Positions 3,722 through 5,745 of a stretch of DNA of 5,745 bases are shown in pieces; position 1 is the first letter of the stretch, and each line of letters opens with the position of its first letter. Both the position numbers and the translations under genes were made by a program. Source of the stretch: Akkermansia sp. (lineage in GTDB: Bacteria; Verrucomicrobiota; Verrucomicrobiia; Verrucomicrobiales; Akkermansiaceae); assembly GCA_017628435.1 (NCBI GenBank), contig JAGBZE010000218.1:1-5745 (forward strand), read 5' to 3'. A model generated the notes under the pieces. It did not search any database and was not told the DNA's origin. It worked only from the letters and a program-made list of their open reading frames with translations.

Positions 3722-5745
3722 GGTCGACCAGCGTACGATACAGCGCAGACCTGCCCCCCGGCGTTATCGGATGTTGCCAGCTGTCATCCGGGCTAACACC
3801 TATAAGCCGGAGCATATGCACATCCTGCTCCACTGTACGGAGCAGACGTGGAAGTCCCGGCTTAATGCCTCCGTGTTCCTTCCATGGTTGGGGGCCCTTA
3901 CGCCATTCCACATTGAAGTGGATGCGGGAAACACGATGAATCCGCAAAGCATATTCCATAAGGGAAAGGGCCAGGGACTGATTACCCTGACGCATTTCAT
4001 GGCGCCCCCACATGAGCAGGTTATACGCATAATAGGCCGGCCAGTTATTCAGCAGAGAAGCAGGCATCGACTCCCCAACATAATGCTCGCGCATCAGCTG
4101 TTCAGCCTCGACAAATTTCTGCTGCGCCCCCAACACATCCACCAGCATGGAAAGAGTGAACAACTGACGTGGATTCCCGTTGAACGCCAGCTTGAGAACA
4201 TACTCACGCTCCCCCAGATTCGGATTGTATGGCGGCAACATGAAGTAGGTATCTGCCAAGGCCGGACTAGGATACTCCGATATTGTACGGGCAATTAAAT
4301 CCCGGCGGAAGTCTCCCTGAGGATCCACCCTTGGATTGCACAGTTCATTATACACCCACTGAGCATTCCATGGCAACCACAGCTTGCACCCAAGCCAGAC
4401 GGAGCCGCCCCCAAGTCCGATTGCAGTGAGCGCAATGACCAGCCTTCCCAGCCACCGCTGCGCAGCAACATACACAATTGGCCCTTGTCCGTCCGCCCAA
4501 TTTCTGCGTCCGAACAGAACCGACTGACGACATACATACGGAGATGCAAGCCCACCGGCAGCAAATGCGGTAAGAGCAACCAGAGCAAAGGAATGCCAGG
4601 GAAAATCCGCCACCGCATACGCAGATATACCAGTTAACACCAGACAGCAGGCCACCGTAAACATCTTTCTCCCATTATCCACATATTCAGACGACAAGCA
4701 TCGGAGTCCCCTGATAATGTGAGCAAAAACAACAAACAGCACCAACAGAACCCCGACAACGCCGTAATCCACCCACGCCTGCAGATACTCATTATGAGCA
4801 TAATTCGGCAACTGCCACTCACAGTAAAAGGGAACAATCTCCCACTGAGCAGAATTGGCACCACACCCAAATATCGGCACAGAAGGGAGTATTTCACATA
4901 TTGAATCCCAAATCAGATACCGAAGATGAGAGTCCGTGTCCTTAACTATATCAGACACGGATCCGCCAAACAGCAGGCTATACGTTCCTATACCGCCAGC
5001 CAATACCAGCAGAACCAGCAGAACAAAATCAGCGCATCTCAGTTTCTTATCTCCCGAAATTCGCCACACAAGGTGAAATCCCCACCCCAGAATCAGCAGA
5101 ATCGGGAGCACAACATACACTGCACGAGTGCCACACATAAATGACACAACTAAAGCAGCAAGAGCAACCAGCAACGACAGAATCCTCCACATGCCCCGCA
5201 GCCTCCACACACTCCACATGCCAAACAACACGCCACCAAGGCACATGAACACACCTGCAAAATTCTTGTATACAAACAGAGTGACAGGAAGAGAGTTCGG
5301 CCCAGCCGGTGTCTGGGGTGCACGCCCCATCCACTCCAGGAAAAACCACGGCTGGCGCACCACAGCAAAAGCAAGCATGTTCAACAGCAACGCTAAACCC
5401 AGCAGACAAAACACCCCTGCATAACTGCGATTCTGGGCCGCATACACACCCGCTACATAATAAACAAAGCCTCCGAGAATCAATGCAGTCTCACACCAGG
5501 AATCCACCACAGCACAGCTATTCAGACATCGCAGGAGAAAATACCCACCAACCAGCAATGATATCCATCCAAGCCAACTCATACGCACCACACGGCAACC
5601 CAACAGCAACCCCAACACCACCAGGAGCGCCACTATCCCCAGAACAATACAGACAGGAAACGAACTGAACGCATGAGCATCCACACCGCCCATGGAAAAT
5701 ATCCACAACAAGGCCAGCAACACACCTGCCAATCGACCAGGACTA
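3711..5745 (-). CDS. O-antigen ligase/polymerase (Wzy_C) family membrane protein, 5' end outside window
   Basis: This polytopic inner-membrane protein has the features of the WaaL/Wzy O-antigen ligase-polymerase superfamily, which joins or extends glycan from undecaprenyl carriers on the periplasmic side. About a dozen hydrophobic segments fill roughly the first 450 residues (numbered from codon 5732). A GTRA motif (201-204) precedes a large loop at about 257-320 that holds Arg271 in RYLIWDS, FGCGAN, and HNEYLQAWVDYG (His313-Gly324), matching the H[NSQ]x9G ligase signature. The last 210 or so residues are soluble and helical, TPR-like (LGAQQKFVEAEQLM, QGNQSLALSLMEYALRIH). The frame stays open to the right edge (S-P-G-R precede), so the TTG at 5732 is probably not the true start. 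The stop is TGA at 3711-3713. GC content in parts of the gene looks lower than in the neighbours. Superfamily assignment is solid; whether it is an O-antigen ligase, a polymerase or a protein glycosyltransferase is open. Confidence 0.85.
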   Translation of the reverse strand, partial: SPGRLAGVLLALLWIFSMGGVDAHAFSSFPVCIVLGIVALLVVLGLLLGCRVVRMSWLGWISLLVGGYFLLRCLNSCAVVDSWCETALILGGFVYYVAGVYAAQNRSYAGVFCLLGLALLLNMLAFAVVRQPWFFLEWMGRAPQTPAGPNSLPVTLFVYKNFAGVFMCLGGVLFGMWSVWRLRGMWRILSLLVALAALVVSFMCGTRAVYVVLPILLILGWGFHLVWRISGDKKLRCADFVLLVLLVLAGGIGTYSLLFGGSVSDIVKDTDSHLRYLIWDSICEILPSVPIFGCGANSAQWEIVPFYCEWQLPNYAHNEYLQAWVDYGVVGVLLVLFVVFAHIIRGLRCLSSEYVDNGRKMFTVACCLVLTGISAYAVADFPWHSFALVALTAFAAGGLASPYVCRQSVLFGRRNWADGQGPIVYVAAQRWLGRLVIALTAIGLGGGSVWLGCKLWLPWNAQWVYNELCNPRVDPQGDFRRDLIARTISEYPSPALADTYFMLPPYNPNLGEREYVLKLAFNGNPRQLFTLSMLVDVLGAQQKFVEAEQLMREHYVGESMPASLLNNWPAYYAYNLLMWGRHEMRQGNQSLALSLMEYALRIHRVSRIHFNVEWRKGPQPWKEHGGIKPGLPRLLRTVEQDVHMLRLIGVSPDDSWQHPITPGGRSALYRTLVDRAH

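Noticed and set aside
2925..4298. Plus-strand open frames (Arg/Ser-rich and Gly/Ala-rich) opposite the Pro/Ala-rich gene
   Set aside because: Their composition is the direct reverse complement of the Pro/Ala repeats, and the lack of stops follows from the repeat. They cover no recognisable domain and cross the AT-rich intergenic region.
5730..5745. TTG at 5732 as the true start of the O-antigen-ligase-like gene
   Set aside because: The frame remains open to the window edge with S-P-G-R preceding, so the real start most likely lies outside the window.

Overview
The window looks like a piece of chromosome from a Gram-negative bacterium. A gut-type member of the Verrucomicrobiota (Akkermansia-like) would fit, but this is an inference from gene content, mixed GC and the absence of clear Shine-Dalgarno sequences in front of the genes; no taxonomic marker is present. 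Six protein genes are supported, two of them cut by the window edges, and five of the six lie on the minus strand.

Layout by position. At the left edge is the C-terminal part of an agmatine deiminase gene on the plus strand (1-486). It converges on the minus-strand block across a short intergenic gap holding a hairpin that resembles an interspersed repeat (519-535) and a strong bidirectional terminator (564-589). Read in transcription order from the right edge, the minus-strand genes are: a large polytopic O-antigen-ligase/polymerase-like membrane protein with a soluble helical C-terminus (3711-5745, start outside the window); a Pro/Ala-rich single-pass membrane protein with 14-residue tandem repeats and an extremely acidic C-terminal tail (2664-3611); a classical WCGPC thioredoxin (2298-2621); a second thioredoxin with a WCGTC site (1872-2195); and a secreted zincin-type metallopeptidase (594-1778).

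Transcription units. Intrinsic terminators follow each of the two thioredoxin genes and the peptidase gene, so the second thioredoxin and the peptidase probably have their own promoters. The first thioredoxin follows the acidic-tail protein by only 42 bp with no terminator or promoter visible between them, so these two are probably co-transcribed. Candidate promoters lie so close to the start codons of several genes that very short leaders or leaderless mRNAs are likely.

How the genes may work together. The ligase-like protein would build surface glycan, the peptidase would be exported, and the thioredoxins would serve cytoplasmic thiol reduction; no single pathway ties them together. The least explained element is the Pro/Ala-rich acidic-tail membrane protein, whose apparent promoter carries an A10 homopolymer in its -35/-10 spacer and whose coding sequence carries a 42-bp tandem repeat. 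Both are plausible sites of length variation between strains.
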